The notes: generated by a model not told the origin, from the sequence alone. DNA of 63,638 nt from Lachnospiraceae bacterium (GCA_017441585.1 JAFRWW010000060.1:1-63638), one strand, 5' to 3'; shown: positions 1 through 8,001, numbered from the stretch's first letter. Numbers and translations are program-made.

Positions 1-189
1 ATACCATGTATCGGTCTTCCGATTGTAAGAAGGCTGTATATTGCAATCATATATCCTTATCTTTTGGAAGTTGCAGGTAATTATATACCTTGGCTTTTCA
101 GATAAGGAAAGCTGCGATACATAATCTCTTGCCTGCTCATAGGGTGTCACCATTCTGCCCTGGCGTGGTTCTTTTACATCAAGGTCAAA
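1..189 (-). pseudogene. Fragment of an MmeI-like/type IIL DNA methylase
   Basis: The minus strand is open for 63 codons up to the window edge and reads like an internal part of the large restriction-methylation polypeptides of the MmeI/YeeA type. The stretch RMVTPYEQARDY followed by EKPRYIITCNFQK and IYD matches the family pattern LTPYEQARRY...RPRWIVxxNFxxxxIYD that precedes the methylase core. A TAA stop lies immediately upstream of the first readable codon, and no N-terminal part is found in the other frames between here and the HTH gene. I infer a 5'-truncated or frameshifted remnant. A gene starting at the internal ATG near position 153 and continuing outside the window cannot be excluded. 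Confidence 0.55.
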
Positions 190-209
190 TTAAAGATATG
201 CGCATTTCT

Positions 210-431
210 TCACTCTTCGCTACTTTTTGAGTATTTCTTTCGCCAGTCTTTATAATTGCCGGACTTTACTCTATGATCCGTAGGTTTCTCTGTATCCTTT
301 GGGATTGCCCATGACCTGCCAAATTTAGTGAGTCCCTCTATCTTACCCGTCGCACACATCGTCTGTACGGTTCTCTCATTAAGTCCCCACTTTTCAGCCA
401 TTTCCTGTACTGTTGCATATCCTTCCAGCAT
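210..431 (-). CDS. Small helix-turn-helix DNA-binding protein (excisionase/MerR-like)
   Basis: A 73-residue protein starting MLEGYATVQEMAEKWG. Residues 6-45 form a winged-HTH of the excisionase/MerR-like kind (TVQEMAEKWGLNERTVQ, then a GRSWAIP wing ending); the tail is basic. The start is fixed by an AGAGG site 6 bases upstream of the ATG and by a complete promoter (TTGACA-17-TACAAT) that overlaps the longer upstream reading frame, so earlier Met codons are not used. It lies 20 bases upstream of the methylase remnant. Such small HTH proteins often precede restriction-modification or mobile genes in Lachnospiraceae, so a regulatory role for the lost neighbour is likely but inferred. Confidence 0.7.
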   Translation of the reverse strand: MLEGYATVQEMAEKWGLNERTVQTMCATGKIEGLTKFGRSWAIPKDTEKPTDHRVKSGNYKDWRKKYSKSSEE

Positions 432-471
432 GTTTTTCCTCTTTATTTTTGCGTAAAATATTACATTCTCC

Positions 472-500
472 ATTGTAATCGTATAACCGCTAATTGTCAA
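472..500 (-). promoter_or_regulatory. Promoter of the small HTH gene
   Basis: On the minus strand TTGACA (495-500) and TACAAT (472-477) are separated by 17 bases. The predicted start lies near 465, giving a leader of about 35 bases before the Shine-Dalgarno site. The -35 box sits 3 bases past the T-tract of the upstream terminator, a tight terminator-promoter junction. Confidence 0.7.
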
Positions 501-503
501 GAT

Positions 504-536
504 AAAAAAGACCCGCCGACACGATATCGACAGGTC
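504..536 (-). terminator. Intrinsic terminator of the beta-helix lipoprotein gene
   Basis: On the minus strand a 9-bp stem (GACCTGTCG pairing with CGGCGGGTC through G-U pairs) is followed by TTTTTT. It lies about 90 bases after the lipoprotein stop codon. Confidence 0.7.
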
Positions 537-627
537 ATGGTAGGTTGCTGCATTGCTCGATACTTATTGATTTTACTGGGTTTCTAACGGATGTACCGCT
601 GCGTATGTCCATCCTCCTTTGATCATA

Positions 628-1989
628 TCATTTGTGCCGTGTACCTTTAGGCTTACCATCAGGCGGATTTCTTTTTTCTCCATCAATTGGCGGCCGCATG
701 CCAGCGCCGGGTGAATGTTTCTCATTACCATCACTTATTTTTATTTCTATAGCGTTTCCCGAAGATATTCCCGACTCGTATGCTTTACCATCAACATACA
801 GGTTATGACCGTTAAGATCTATGGAATCCATGTCACAGGTTAGTGATTTAATATATGAATCCTGCGTAAGAATCCATTTTGAACCGTCTGTCAGTTCCAC
901 ATATACATCTCCTGCACTGCCATCAGGATTGATAGCGCCTGAGAATGTGCTTTCATCTTTCAGATACAGATTAAGTACTGAAACATCGTCGACGATCATA
1001 TCTCCTTCAATCTGCTGCCCGGATGCTGTCAGGTTCACCTTACCGCCGTTTGAACCTTCGTTTCCCCAGCCGGCAGCCTCGGATCTCAGGAAAACACCAT
1101 CGCCATTATTCGTGATCTTTACACCTGACAGCGAGATATTTGTTGCCGTGTTATTTACAAAGAATATGTCTCCATTGGCATTCGTAATGCTGCCGCCTGT
1201 TGCCGAAAACTCCGACAGTCCCTCGTTCGCATCACCTGACATGGACTGATAGATCATCACGGCGTTAAAATGATCTGACTTATTACTATTATGCTGATTA
1301 TGATCTGCATACAACGTGACGTTGTTCAAAGTAACCGAATTCTTACCTTCGACCACTACGCCTTCAGAAGATCCGGATCTTAAGACAGCATCATTTACCG
1401 TAATATCAGCAGTGGAATATACTGCCGGTGAACCCTTCCCTTCTGTCTCATATTCTCCACCGGTTACCGTCACGATACCACCGCCCCTGTCAGACCGTAT
1501 GGCAGCGGAAGAATTTCCCGTAGTATGAACCTTAAGGTTTGATGCCTTCATAGTGCCACCGCCGGTAGTCATCAGACCGCCCGAACAATTTCCTGTAGTA
1601 TTTATTGTGGAATCCGAGACCTCAACAACAGTTCCTTCCCCATAAGAGAACACTGCGTTGGCATGTTCACCGTCTGATGTGATATCCATATCGGAAAGGG
1701 TAAGCTGAGCTTTGTTTGTCGCAAAAACCGCGGCGTTCTCACCATAAAAATCAGCCTCATCTCCACTTGAGTCTCCGGTCTTTGTAACTGTGGCATTACT
1801 GTATTTTGACGTTTTACCATCGACTTCTATCGCGTGTCCGCCCTCCTCACTGTTATCAAAAATCGCCACAGTACCCGCATTCATGATATTACTATCATTT
1901 TCTTTTGCAACAGCGATACCTGCGCATCCGGAAAGCAAATATGCCGCAACGGGTATCACCAAAAAACTCATCGTACTTGTCTTCCTCAT
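628..1989 (-). CDS. Secreted beta-helix lipoprotein
   Basis: A 453-residue predicted lipoprotein. The N-terminus MRKTSTMSFLVIPVAAYLLSGC has a short basic segment, a hydrophobic core and an LSGC lipobox. The mature part is a right-handed parallel beta-helix with repeated short strands rich in T, S, N, G and V (for example VTVTGGEYETEGKGSPAVYS, then ITVNDAVLRSG), as in adhesin-like or polysaccharide-binding solenoids. The last 30 residues are Pro/Gly/Lys-rich and may be flexible. The start is the fourth codon of the longest frame, because the AAAGGAG site abuts the first ATG but is 9 bases from the second. No catalytic motif is evident; function unknown. Confidence 0.75.
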   Translation of the reverse strand: MRKTSTMSFLVIPVAAYLLSGCAGIAVAKENDSNIMNAGTVAIFDNSEEGGHAIEVDGKTSKYSNATVTKTGDSSGDEADFYGENAAVFATNKAQLTLSDMDITSDGEHANAVFSYGEGTVVEVSDSTINTTGNCSGGLMTTGGGTMKASNLKVHTTGNSSAAIRSDRGGGIVTVTGGEYETEGKGSPAVYSTADITVNDAVLRSGSSEGVVVEGKNSVTLNNVTLYADHNQHNSNKSDHFNAVMIYQSMSGDANEGLSEFSATGGSITNANGDIFFVNNTATNISLSGVKITNNGDGVFLRSEAAGWGNEGSNGGKVNLTASGQQIEGDMIVDDVSVLNLYLKDESTFSGAINPDGSAGDVYVELTDGSKWILTQDSYIKSLTCDMDSIDLNGHNLYVDGKAYESGISSGNAIEIKISDGNEKHSPGAGMRPPIDGEKRNPPDGKPKGTRHK

Positions 1990-2018
1990 AATAATCATCT
2001 CCTTTCATTTTCCTTGAT

Positions 2019-2047
2019 GATATATTATTCGGAAACCCATCACACAA
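2019..2047 (-). promoter_or_regulatory. Putative proximal promoter of the beta-helix lipoprotein
   Basis: On the minus strand TTGTGT (2042-2047), a 17-base spacer and TATATC (2019-2024) would start transcription near 2012, about 22 bases before the ATG. A second, distal promoter may lie at 2206-2214. Confidence 0.45.
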
Positions 2048-2202
2048 AAATGGGGTATTGGCACACAGAACACAAATCTTATTCATTTTTCGGATATCAC
2101 AATTTTTCTGTCCTTGAAATATTACTCCATATGCATCTTTTCTTTCATTGAATTCTTAAGCCCTCCTCAGTTGAACAAATAGTATGCCATCTCATTTACT
2201 TC

Positions 2203-2237
2203 GGTATTATATCATACACCATATCATCAAAAAAGGC
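2203..2237 (-). promoter_or_regulatory. 35-bp terminator/promoter junction, copy 1
   Basis: On the minus strand the element begins with the T-tract of the endonuclease gene terminator and contains an extended -10 box, TGATATAAT (2206-2214). A 35-bp block with only two differences recurs at 6220-6254, also directly after a terminator and before a rightmost-to-left gene. I infer a duplicated terminator-promoter module. Confidence 0.5.
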
Positions 2238-2264
2238 ATTCAGAATTATTCCTAAACGCCTTTA
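2231..2264 (-). terminator. Intrinsic terminator of the restriction endonuclease gene
   Basis: On the minus strand AAAGGCGTT pairs with AATGCCTTT around a loop of about 14 bases and is followed by TTTTTTG. It lies 15 bases after the stop codon. Confidence 0.6.
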
Positions 2265-2278
2265 TCTATCAGATATTA

Positions 2279-3199
2279 TTATTTTCTCGGACCAAGGAAT
2301 TTATCCCCATTAAGATGAATCATATGATCCGGCATATCCGCTATCCAGACCTCTGTCTCCCACGCAAGAGAATCAGCGAACTTCTTATAGGTCGCAAAAT
2401 CCAAAAAAGCGGTCACAAAAATTTTCCCAGACTTTACACCTTTAGTCATATCTGTAATCTCGATAATTCTCTTAGGATCCATCGGTCCTACTGTTGTAAC
2501 TGATTCAACAAAATATATCCAGTCCTCATCCTCACGATACAGAACAACATCTGGCATTTTATCATGAAGTGTTATGGAAAAGCCAAGTTTCTCCAGCTTA
2601 TCAACATTTTTGACAAGATCCTTCTGAGTAGTATCACCCACATAAAGACATTCCGCGCCAGGTGCGAAACGCGGGGCAAACTCTTCTATAATCGCCTTCT
2701 GCAACTCGTTATGTTTTCCGGCAGAAAACTGAAAGTCTGATCCGTTAATCTTTATCGGCATCATATTCATTTTCTTCTTTGAAGCATAGATATCAACCAG
2801 CTTCTCATGATAAGCAAGGAAGCGGTTCATCTGTTCTTCCGCACTATTGCTTCTCCACGCCTTAAGAACAATCAACATTTCATCTGTAATACGATATCTA
2901 TAATTAGGGCTATTGGTAGCCTTACCATTATCCTCTATCAGAGCTGCTGTCCTGAATCTATGCATCGCCCGTTTTCTAAAGGTTTCCCTGCTGTTCTCTG
3001 CATAGGTTGTTTCATAATACTTATTTGAGAATGCTATGATATCATGAATCCTGATCCATTCATTTGTCGCATCCTTCCATTCATCATCAGGCTTTATTCC
3101 AGCCATAGCAAGAATACTTAATGCACATATATCTGCCTGCTGTGCTTTTGGCATCCCAACACTTGCAAGAAAACCCCGTGCCTCATCCAGTTTAGACAT
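2279..3199 (-). CDS. Type II restriction endonuclease, BsuBI/PstI family
   Basis: A 306-residue protein matching the BsuBI/PstI endonuclease family in length and C-terminal motifs. The catalytic part carries MPDVVLY, then DWIYFVESVTTVGPM and KRIIEI, the family's PD...(E)xVT..GP active-site signature; the N-terminal half is helical and probably binds DNA. The start MSKLDEARG is chosen because AGGTGG lies 5 bases upstream; it overlaps the end of the methyltransferase gene by 8 bases, so the two are translationally linked with the methylase first. Family members cut CTGCAG; the same specificity here is inference. Confidence in family is high. Confidence 0.88.
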   Translation of the reverse strand: MSKLDEARGFLASVGMPKAQQADICALSILAMAGIKPDDEWKDATNEWIRIHDIIAFSNKYYETTYAENSRETFRKRAMHRFRTAALIEDNGKATNSPNYRYRITDEMLIVLKAWRSNSAEEQMNRFLAYHEKLVDIYASKKKMNMMPIKINGSDFQFSAGKHNELQKAIIEEFAPRFAPGAECLYVGDTTQKDLVKNVDKLEKLGFSITLHDKMPDVVLYREDEDWIYFVESVTTVGPMDPKRIIEITDMTKGVKSGKIFVTAFLDFATYKKFADSLAWETEVWIADMPDHMIHLNGDKFLGPRK

Positions 3200-4688
3200 A
3201 TGCCACCTCTGATATAATACGGTCACAGTTGTCTGTAGACAGATCTGCGGTTACCAATATCCTCTCTCCAATTTTTTTAATCATATTTGCCGGCGGCACA
3301 GGTATATTATTGATCTCCGTACTGTTTACTTGCGTACTTCCGTTCAATATACGATAATACATATCAAACAAAGTGGAATTGAGCAGGGCATACACGCCAT
3401 AAGTTGTCTGAGTATCCATTTCACTACCATCTACCCTATCCACAAAATTTATTTTATTCTGTGTCCCTATGAATTTATATTCTTTGAAATCTGCGGGTGA
3501 ATAAACGCCGCATTGAAGGCGCCTTCTTTCCTCTTTTGCCGTAAATCTTTTAATAAATACATAGTTTTTGTTTTTTTGTATAAGTCCAGGCTTTTCATCA
3601 ATAATCCAATCAAACTCCTTACCGGATGGCTGATGATTAACCCTGCCATCTCTTATATGTTGACTATAAAACAGGGGAAGTATATGATCACCTGGTTCCT
3701 TTCTCAGTTCATCCCACTGCCTAAAGTCAACAACAATGCCAGTTTTCATTTTCAATCCTTCATCCGGCAACGTTGTATGATATGTATTGATTTTCTTAAT
3801 GACTTCAATCTCCTCATCACTGGTGGGAAGATAGACATATAAGTCTTCGCCGGATACTACCGCATCATATGGAACTTTAAGTTTAGTAATATCCGCAAAA
3901 TCATTACAACTATTGCTTGAAGTAATCAACACTTCCTCTGGCTTGCGATCACTGCGTCTAACCTTAAGAATCATCGTTTCCTGCAATACTTCCTCAGTAT
4001 TAAACACCTTATCCCTACTTACAAAAAGATGTATCTGCTCTATTTTACCTTCTGTAAGCAGATATTCTCTAAATGCCTTAAAGTATGCTCCCGATGTCCA
4101 GCTTCGCGGAATAATATAGACCATCTCTGATTCCGTTTTAAGATTAAACAAAGACATGGCGGCAAAAAGAAAATAAAGGTTCGGTGCGCCATGCACAACC
4201 TTAGGCATTGCCATTGCTGCCGGATGATCTCTCATCACTCTTAAATACGGTGGATTAGCTATAACAAAATCATATTTGGCTGGATTATCAGTAGCCAGCA
4301 GATTTTCATCAAAATCATTACTCTGTGAAAGGATGTAATCATCCTCTATAACACGATACTCTATCCGTTTAGGGTATTCATTTTGAGCATATTCCAGATT
4401 GCTTTTAAGTACCGGCAATACTTCCGGATCGGTTTCATAACAGGTCAAAGAAACCTTAATATCAGATGTTACTGACATCAGTCTTTCAAGAAAAGCTATA
4501 GATAATATCCCTGTGCCAGCTCCTGGATCAAGCACGGATACGCAGCCTATACAATTATCCAAATCAAACATGTCTGCCATAAACCGTGCGGTTTCTACAG
4601 ATGTAAAGAATTGCCCTTTCTTTTTCCTCTTACTTTTAGGCATTTTCTCAAGAAACTCTTTTGTCTGATTTACAACATGGTCTAACAT
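3192..4688 (-). CDS. Adenine-specific DNA methyltransferase, BsuBI/PstI type
   Basis: A 498-residue N6-adenine methyltransferase paired with the endonuclease. The SAM-binding motif DPGAGTG is at residues 54-60 and the catalytic NPPY at 145-148, preceded by the GQFFTS segment typical of Eco57I/PstI-type gamma-class enzymes; the C-terminal 250 residues form the target recognition region. It should protect host DNA by methylating the adenine of the recognition site (CTGCAG in family members). The start ATG at 4688 is used because GGAG lies 8 bases upstream, while the earlier in-frame ATG overlaps that site. A long leader precedes it. Confidence 0.88.
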   Translation of the reverse strand: MLDHVVNQTKEFLEKMPKSKRKKKGQFFTSVETARFMADMFDLDNCIGCVSVLDPGAGTGILSIAFLERLMSVTSDIKVSLTCYETDPEVLPVLKSNLEYAQNEYPKRIEYRVIEDDYILSQSNDFDENLLATDNPAKYDFVIANPPYLRVMRDHPAAMAMPKVVHGAPNLYFLFAAMSLFNLKTESEMVYIIPRSWTSGAYFKAFREYLLTEGKIEQIHLFVSRDKVFNTEEVLQETMILKVRRSDRKPEEVLITSSNSCNDFADITKLKVPYDAVVSGEDLYVYLPTSDEEIEVIKKINTYHTTLPDEGLKMKTGIVVDFRQWDELRKEPGDHILPLFYSQHIRDGRVNHQPSGKEFDWIIDEKPGLIQKNKNYVFIKRFTAKEERRRLQCGVYSPADFKEYKFIGTQNKINFVDRVDGSEMDTQTTYGVYALLNSTLFDMYYRILNGSTQVNSTEINNIPVPPANMIKKIGERILVTADLSTDNCDRIISEVAYV

Positions 4689-4829
4689 ATTCCGTCTCCA
4701 CATATTTTTATCTACTATGCCCCAGTATATGAAGCCTCTTTACTAAGTTCAAACAACTCATTTATATGGCAACAAGGTGTACAATATAGTGCCATGTAGA
4801 CTCATTTTTGCCAATCCTCAGCATACCAA

Positions 4830-4858
4830 ATTATACCAAAATCAAGTATTAATGTAAA
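4830..4858 (-). promoter_or_regulatory. Promoter of the restriction-modification operon
   Basis: TTTACA (4853-4858), a 17-base spacer and TATAAT (4830-4835) on the minus strand, placed between the GH105 stop codon and the methylase. The implied leader is about 135 bases; I see no clear C-protein gene or operator in it. Confidence 0.7.
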
Positions 4859-4869
4859 CTTCAGCCTTG

Positions 4870-5970
4870 TCATTTCACGACTCTTTCCATTTCCACTGCG
4901 GCCATCATGAAAGCGCCTATACCATGCAGATGGTTTGTCTGGCGAGGTTCACTCACATAGTAGTCATAAGAGCCATCACGAACAGTATCTCCGCCCAGGC
5001 CGGCGCCATAAACCGTTCCATGAATATTCAATAATCCCTGACAGTCCACCTCTATAAACTCGCGAACCAATGAATAAAATGCCTTTTTTGCAAAAGCAAA
5101 ATAATCATCACGGATATATCCCAACCTTATCGCCTTAAGCAAAAAATAAGTAAACATAGAAGAACCTGATGCTTCAGCATAATTTCCGAAACGGTCTTCC
5201 TGATCTACCACCTGATACCAAACCCCGGTCTTATCAGACTGAAATCTCGCCAAAGCCTCTGCCAGTTTCTGTACATAGCCGATGAGGCGTGACCTGCCGG
5301 CCTCATCAGTCACATAGTCAAGTGTATCCACAAGCGCACATGCATACCATCCTATTGAACGGCTCCAGAAATTCGCTGATCTGCCGGTATTTTTATCAGC
5401 CCAGTACATTTCCCTCTTTTCATCCCATCCATGATACAACAGTCCGCTCACATCATCCCTCAAATGCTCTTCAATAAGATCAAACTGAAGCAGCACATCA
5501 TCAAAATCATCTCTTATTCCAAAATCTTTTATCATTTGAGCATAAAAGGGCTGGCCCATATACAGACCATCCAGCCACATTTGATACGGATATATTTTTT
5601 TATGCCAAAAACCTCCCTGGGAAGTCCGTGGATGTATGTCAAATTGTTTCGCAAGGAGCTTTGCGGCACCTGCATACTTCTCATCACCGGTCTGATCATA
5701 CAGAAAGACTAATGTCTTACCATTGTTCAGATTATCAAGATTACAGCTTTGAGCATCATAATACTTGATACTTCCATCCGCCAGAAAATAATCCATGACA
5801 CTTCTTATATAATCGAGATACCTTATTTCCCCGGTCAGATCATAGGTCATTTCAAGTCCTTTGCATACAACGCCATAATCATATGACCATTTTTTATTAA
5901 GAAACGGAAATTTTTCAAGCAGGCTGTCCGCCATCCACACCGACCATCTGCGCCCAAACACCTGATCCAT
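4870..5970 (-). CDS. GH105/GH88 unsaturated rhamnogalacturonyl hydrolase (YteR-like)
   Basis: A 366-residue cytoplasmic enzyme without signal peptide. It has the alpha/alpha-barrel pattern of GH105, with WLDGLYMGQPFYA at residues 132-144 holding the catalytic Asp134, and a second conserved stretch W-SRSIGWYACAL. These enzymes hydrolyse the 4,5-unsaturated galacturonosyl residue from disaccharides released by pectin or rhamnogalacturonan lyases. That fits the two secreted pectate lyases at the other end of the window. The start follows AAGGAGGGACAAAG. The 5' region contains a full-length copy of a hairpin repeat and a distal extended -10 promoter near 6223. GH88 glucuronyl hydrolase is the alternative within the same clan. 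Confidence 0.85.
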   Translation of the reverse strand: MDQVFGRRWSVWMADSLLEKFPFLNKKWSYDYGVVCKGLEMTYDLTGEIRYLDYIRSVMDYFLADGSIKYYDAQSCNLDNLNNGKTLVFLYDQTGDEKYAGAAKLLAKQFDIHPRTSQGGFWHKKIYPYQMWLDGLYMGQPFYAQMIKDFGIRDDFDDVLLQFDLIEEHLRDDVSGLLYHGWDEKREMYWADKNTGRSANFWSRSIGWYACALVDTLDYVTDEAGRSRLIGYVQKLAEALARFQSDKTGVWYQVVDQEDRFGNYAEASGSSMFTYFLLKAIRLGYIRDDYFAFAKKAFYSLVREFIEVDCQGLLNIHGTVYGAGLGGDTVRDGSYDYYVSEPRQTNHLHGIGAFMMAAVEMERVVK

Positions 5971-5984
5971 CTTTGTCCCTCCTT

Positions 5985-6112
5985 ACTCTTTACATTAATC
6001 AATATGCCTGCTCTATCAAGAAGATTCTTCGCTACGCTCAGAATGACATTGCTAAATGTCATCCTGAGGCTTCAGCCGAAGGATCTTTTTTCATAAACCA
6101 CTTTACACTACC
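5985..6112. repeat. Intergenic hairpin repeat, full-length copy L (128 bp)
   Basis: Nearly identical to 62904-63028; the only length difference is an extra AAG here. The core is a long imperfect inverted repeat: GATTCTTCG...CTCAGAATGACATT pairing with AATGTCATCCTGAG...CGAAGGATC. It lies between the GH105 ribosome binding site and a distal promoter, so it would be transcribed in the 5' leader. Shorter relatives occur at 28452, 29255, 30100, 36921 and 51883. No coding capacity is seen; MITE/REP-like behaviour is inferred. Confidence 0.85.
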
Positions 6113-6219
6113 CAAATATATTACCTTGCTATTCTCTGCTCCGGATGTAAATCAACCAAATATCATCACCCGAATACATTTTTTCTACTTATCATCCAAC
6201 AATGATCATTGTATTATTT

Positions 6220-6254
6220 GGTATTATATCATACGCCATATCAACAAAAAAGGC
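6220..6254 (-). promoter_or_regulatory. 35-bp terminator/promoter junction, copy 2
   Basis: Matches 2203-2237 at 33 of 35 positions. On the minus strand it runs from the terminator T-tract into an extended -10 box TGATATAAT (6223-6231), which could drive the GH105 gene with a leader of about 245 bases. The rest of the 326-base gap before the GH105 gene holds the hairpin repeat and otherwise no recognisable signal. Confidence 0.5.
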
Positions 6255-6284
6255 CTGCCGGTTCAAAGCCGACAGGCCTTCCTA
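6247..6284 (-). terminator. Intrinsic terminator of the DUF3793-flavodoxin-HMA-methyltransferase operon
   Basis: On the minus strand AAGGCCTGTCGG pairs with CCGGCAGGCCTT around a short loop and is followed by TTTTTTG. It lies just after the methyltransferase stop codon. Confidence 0.85.
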
Positions 6285-6296
6285 AAATATTACAAA

Positions 6297-7091
6297 TTAC
6301 CATTCAAACGTTGCCCAGCGGTCATTCATGTTGGGCAGCAAGGCAAACATTTTTCCACGGATACTGTATTTTTTCATTTCATCATTAAAACTGTGCTCTT
6401 CGATCAGCCTGAACCCGTCTACCAGATCTGCGATCTCCTGTCCCGAATCAGTTCCGGACATAAAATGAGCATTAGTTTTGCTAACCGTATCATGATGCTT
6501 TTCATTCTTCATCAGGATCTTGCTGTTCTGCTCTGCGATCAATATGCCTCCCTCCGGGAAATTCTGCTTTAACACAAGAAGAAAAGTTCTGATCTGTTCC
6601 ATGGTAAAGTACATAAACAATCCTTCAGCAAGAAATACAGGTCTTGAGCTGCTTGCGGCAAGTGCAATTTTAACTGTATCACACCAGCCGTCCTCTAAAG
6701 CACTTCCTGCGATCATTACCACCCTGTCCTGTTCGGGAAAAGCCTTTTTCCTTGCTGCTATTGCATCCGGCAGATCCAGATCAAACCATAATATCTTTCC
6801 GTTATCCACACGGGCAAACCTGTTGTCAAATCCGGCCCCGACGTTTACTATCACCGAATCCGGATTCTTTTCTATGATGCCTTTAAGCTGCTTATCAAGC
6901 ATGATGGTACGTGCGATCACGCCTTCATGGGACATGAACTTATCATATGGTTCCGTATCTATCCCCAGTGTTTTTATGATCTCTACAGCCATATAATCTT
7001 TTACTCTGGCATTTTTCCGCATAGTTTCGTTTGCTTTTATCGCAAGCGGTATAAGCGCAGTCGTCTGCACATCTCCGAGTTTCAGTTCCAT
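6297..7091 (-). CDS. LCM-type (leucine carboxyl methyltransferase family) SAM-dependent O-methyltransferase
   Basis: A 264-residue protein of the PPM1/LCM/TcmP family. The SAM site is VNVGAGFDNR (residues 82-91), followed by the acidic WFDLDLP strand, and VFLAEGLFMYF is the family's third motif. These enzymes methylate carboxyl or hydroxyl groups of small molecules or proteins; the substrate here is unknown. Start follows TAAGGAGG. It is the last gene of the operon, 15 bases downstream of the HMA-domain gene, and is followed by a strong terminator. Its link with putative metal-handling genes is unusual. Confidence 0.8.
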   Translation of the reverse strand: MELKLGDVQTTALIPLAIKANETMRKNARVKDYMAVEIIKTLGIDTEPYDKFMSHEGVIARTIMLDKQLKGIIEKNPDSVIVNVGAGFDNRFARVDNGKILWFDLDLPDAIAARKKAFPEQDRVVMIAGSALEDGWCDTVKIALAASSSRPVFLAEGLFMYFTMEQIRTFLLVLKQNFPEGGILIAEQNSKILMKNEKHHDTVSKTNAHFMSGTDSGQEIADLVDGFRLIEEHSFNDEMKKYSIRGKMFALLPNMNDRWATFEW

Positions 7092-7106
7092 CTTTGATCA
7101 ACCTCC

Positions 7107-7490
7107 TTACCGACTCTGATCCTGTTCGATCATGACGACCTCATATCCCAGATCCGTTACAGCCTTCTTAAGCTTTTCGTCATCAAACTCACGTCCCAGT
7201 TTAACAACCGCCAGTCCCTTGGATCTGTTCACTTTAGCATTTACGCCATCAATCGAGTTCAGAGCATTATGGATCCTGGCGGAGCAGTTATCACACACCA
7301 TTCCTTCTATGCGGATAGTCTTTACAGCCACGACTTTCTCAAGTTTTTTCGGTCGGATCTTTTTCACACCGCTTCCGCCACCGCAGCATCCGCCATCTCC
7401 CTTGAAATGTGAGATTGTGTTCTTTACTGCAAAAAATATAATGATGGCTATAACCAAAATGATAATTATATTTGAGATAACCGGACTCAT
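7107..7490 (-). CDS. Membrane-anchored Cys-rich protein with heavy-metal-associated domain
   Basis: A 127-residue protein. Residues 4-22 form one membrane helix; then a short basic segment and GGCCGGGSG (33-41) follow, the layout of the small FeoB-associated Cys-rich proteins. Residues 55-122 are an HMA (copper-chaperone-like) domain with GMVCDNC at 63-69, so the metal site is Cys66/Cys69. The combination looks like a fusion of the two small modules. The soluble domain is probably cytoplasmic and hands a metal ion to a transporter. Start follows GGGAGG. Neighbours (flavodoxin, DUF3793) support iron or copper handling; the metal is not determined. Confidence 0.75.
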   Translation of the reverse strand: MSPVISNIIIILVIAIIIFFAVKNTISHFKGDGGCCGGGSGVKKIRPKKLEKVVAVKTIRIEGMVCDNCSARIHNALNSIDGVNAKVNRSKGLAVVKLGREFDDEKLKKAVTDLGYEVVMIEQDQSR

Positions 7491-7578
7491 ACTACCTCCC
7501 TAAGATTCCCCATATTTCTTTCGGCGTTTTCCGGCATGCAGCTTTTACCACAGGCATGCCTAAAAATACGGTCAACTA

Positions 7579-8001
7579 TCAGGCCAGGGCCCTTCCAAGG
7601 TTCATGCAGTCATCAAGCACAGCTTCTCCGGGTGTGCCGTTCGCCATGACGCTGTCAGTAACTATATTTGCGCCGGCCGCGCGGCATCTGTCTTCCCAGT
7701 CTCTCATCCACTGACCGTCTCCCCAGCCATATGAACCGAACAATGCGATCTTTTTGCCTGAAAGCGCACTCTCCAGTGAAGAAAACATAGGTTCAAACAC
7801 AGTTTCCTCCAGGACTTCCGCCCCCATGGCAGGACAGCCAAAGGCTATGGCATCAAACTGAGCCACCATATCTGCTGAAAACTCCGAAGCATCAAAAACA
7901 CTTACTTCTGCTCCTGCTGCCTTTGCGCCATTTTCTACAGCCTGTGCCATAGAGAAGGTATTACCCGTTCCACTCCAGAAAACTATTGCGATCTTACTCA
8001 T
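7579..8001 (-). CDS. Flavodoxin
   Basis: A 140-residue short-chain flavodoxin. The FMN phosphate loop SGTGNT is at residues 10-15, and the isoalloxazine-binding loops GCPAMG and GSYGWGDGQW follow in the usual order. It carries electrons at low potential, commonly replacing ferredoxin during iron limitation. That use agrees with its place behind a candidate metal-regulated promoter. Start follows AAGGAAAGGAAGG. Between it and the next gene lies a 7-bp inverted repeat at 7535-7562 without a T-tract. Confidence 0.92.
   Translation of the reverse strand: MSKIAIVFWSGTGNTFSMAQAVENGAKAAGAEVSVFDASEFSADMVAQFDAIAFGCPAMGAEVLEETVFEPMFSSLESALSGKKIALFGSYGWGDGQWMRDWEDRCRAAGANIVTDSVMANGTPGEAVLDDCMNLGRALA

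Noticed and set aside
1895..2086. Small Cys-rich reading frame on the minus strand overlapping the lipoprotein start
   Set aside because: No ribosome binding site, and most of it overlaps the signal peptide region of the lipoprotein in another frame.
7535..7562. Inverted repeat GGCATGC...GCATGCC after the flavodoxin gene as a terminator
   Set aside because: No T-tract on the minus strand and the next gene of the same operon follows closely.
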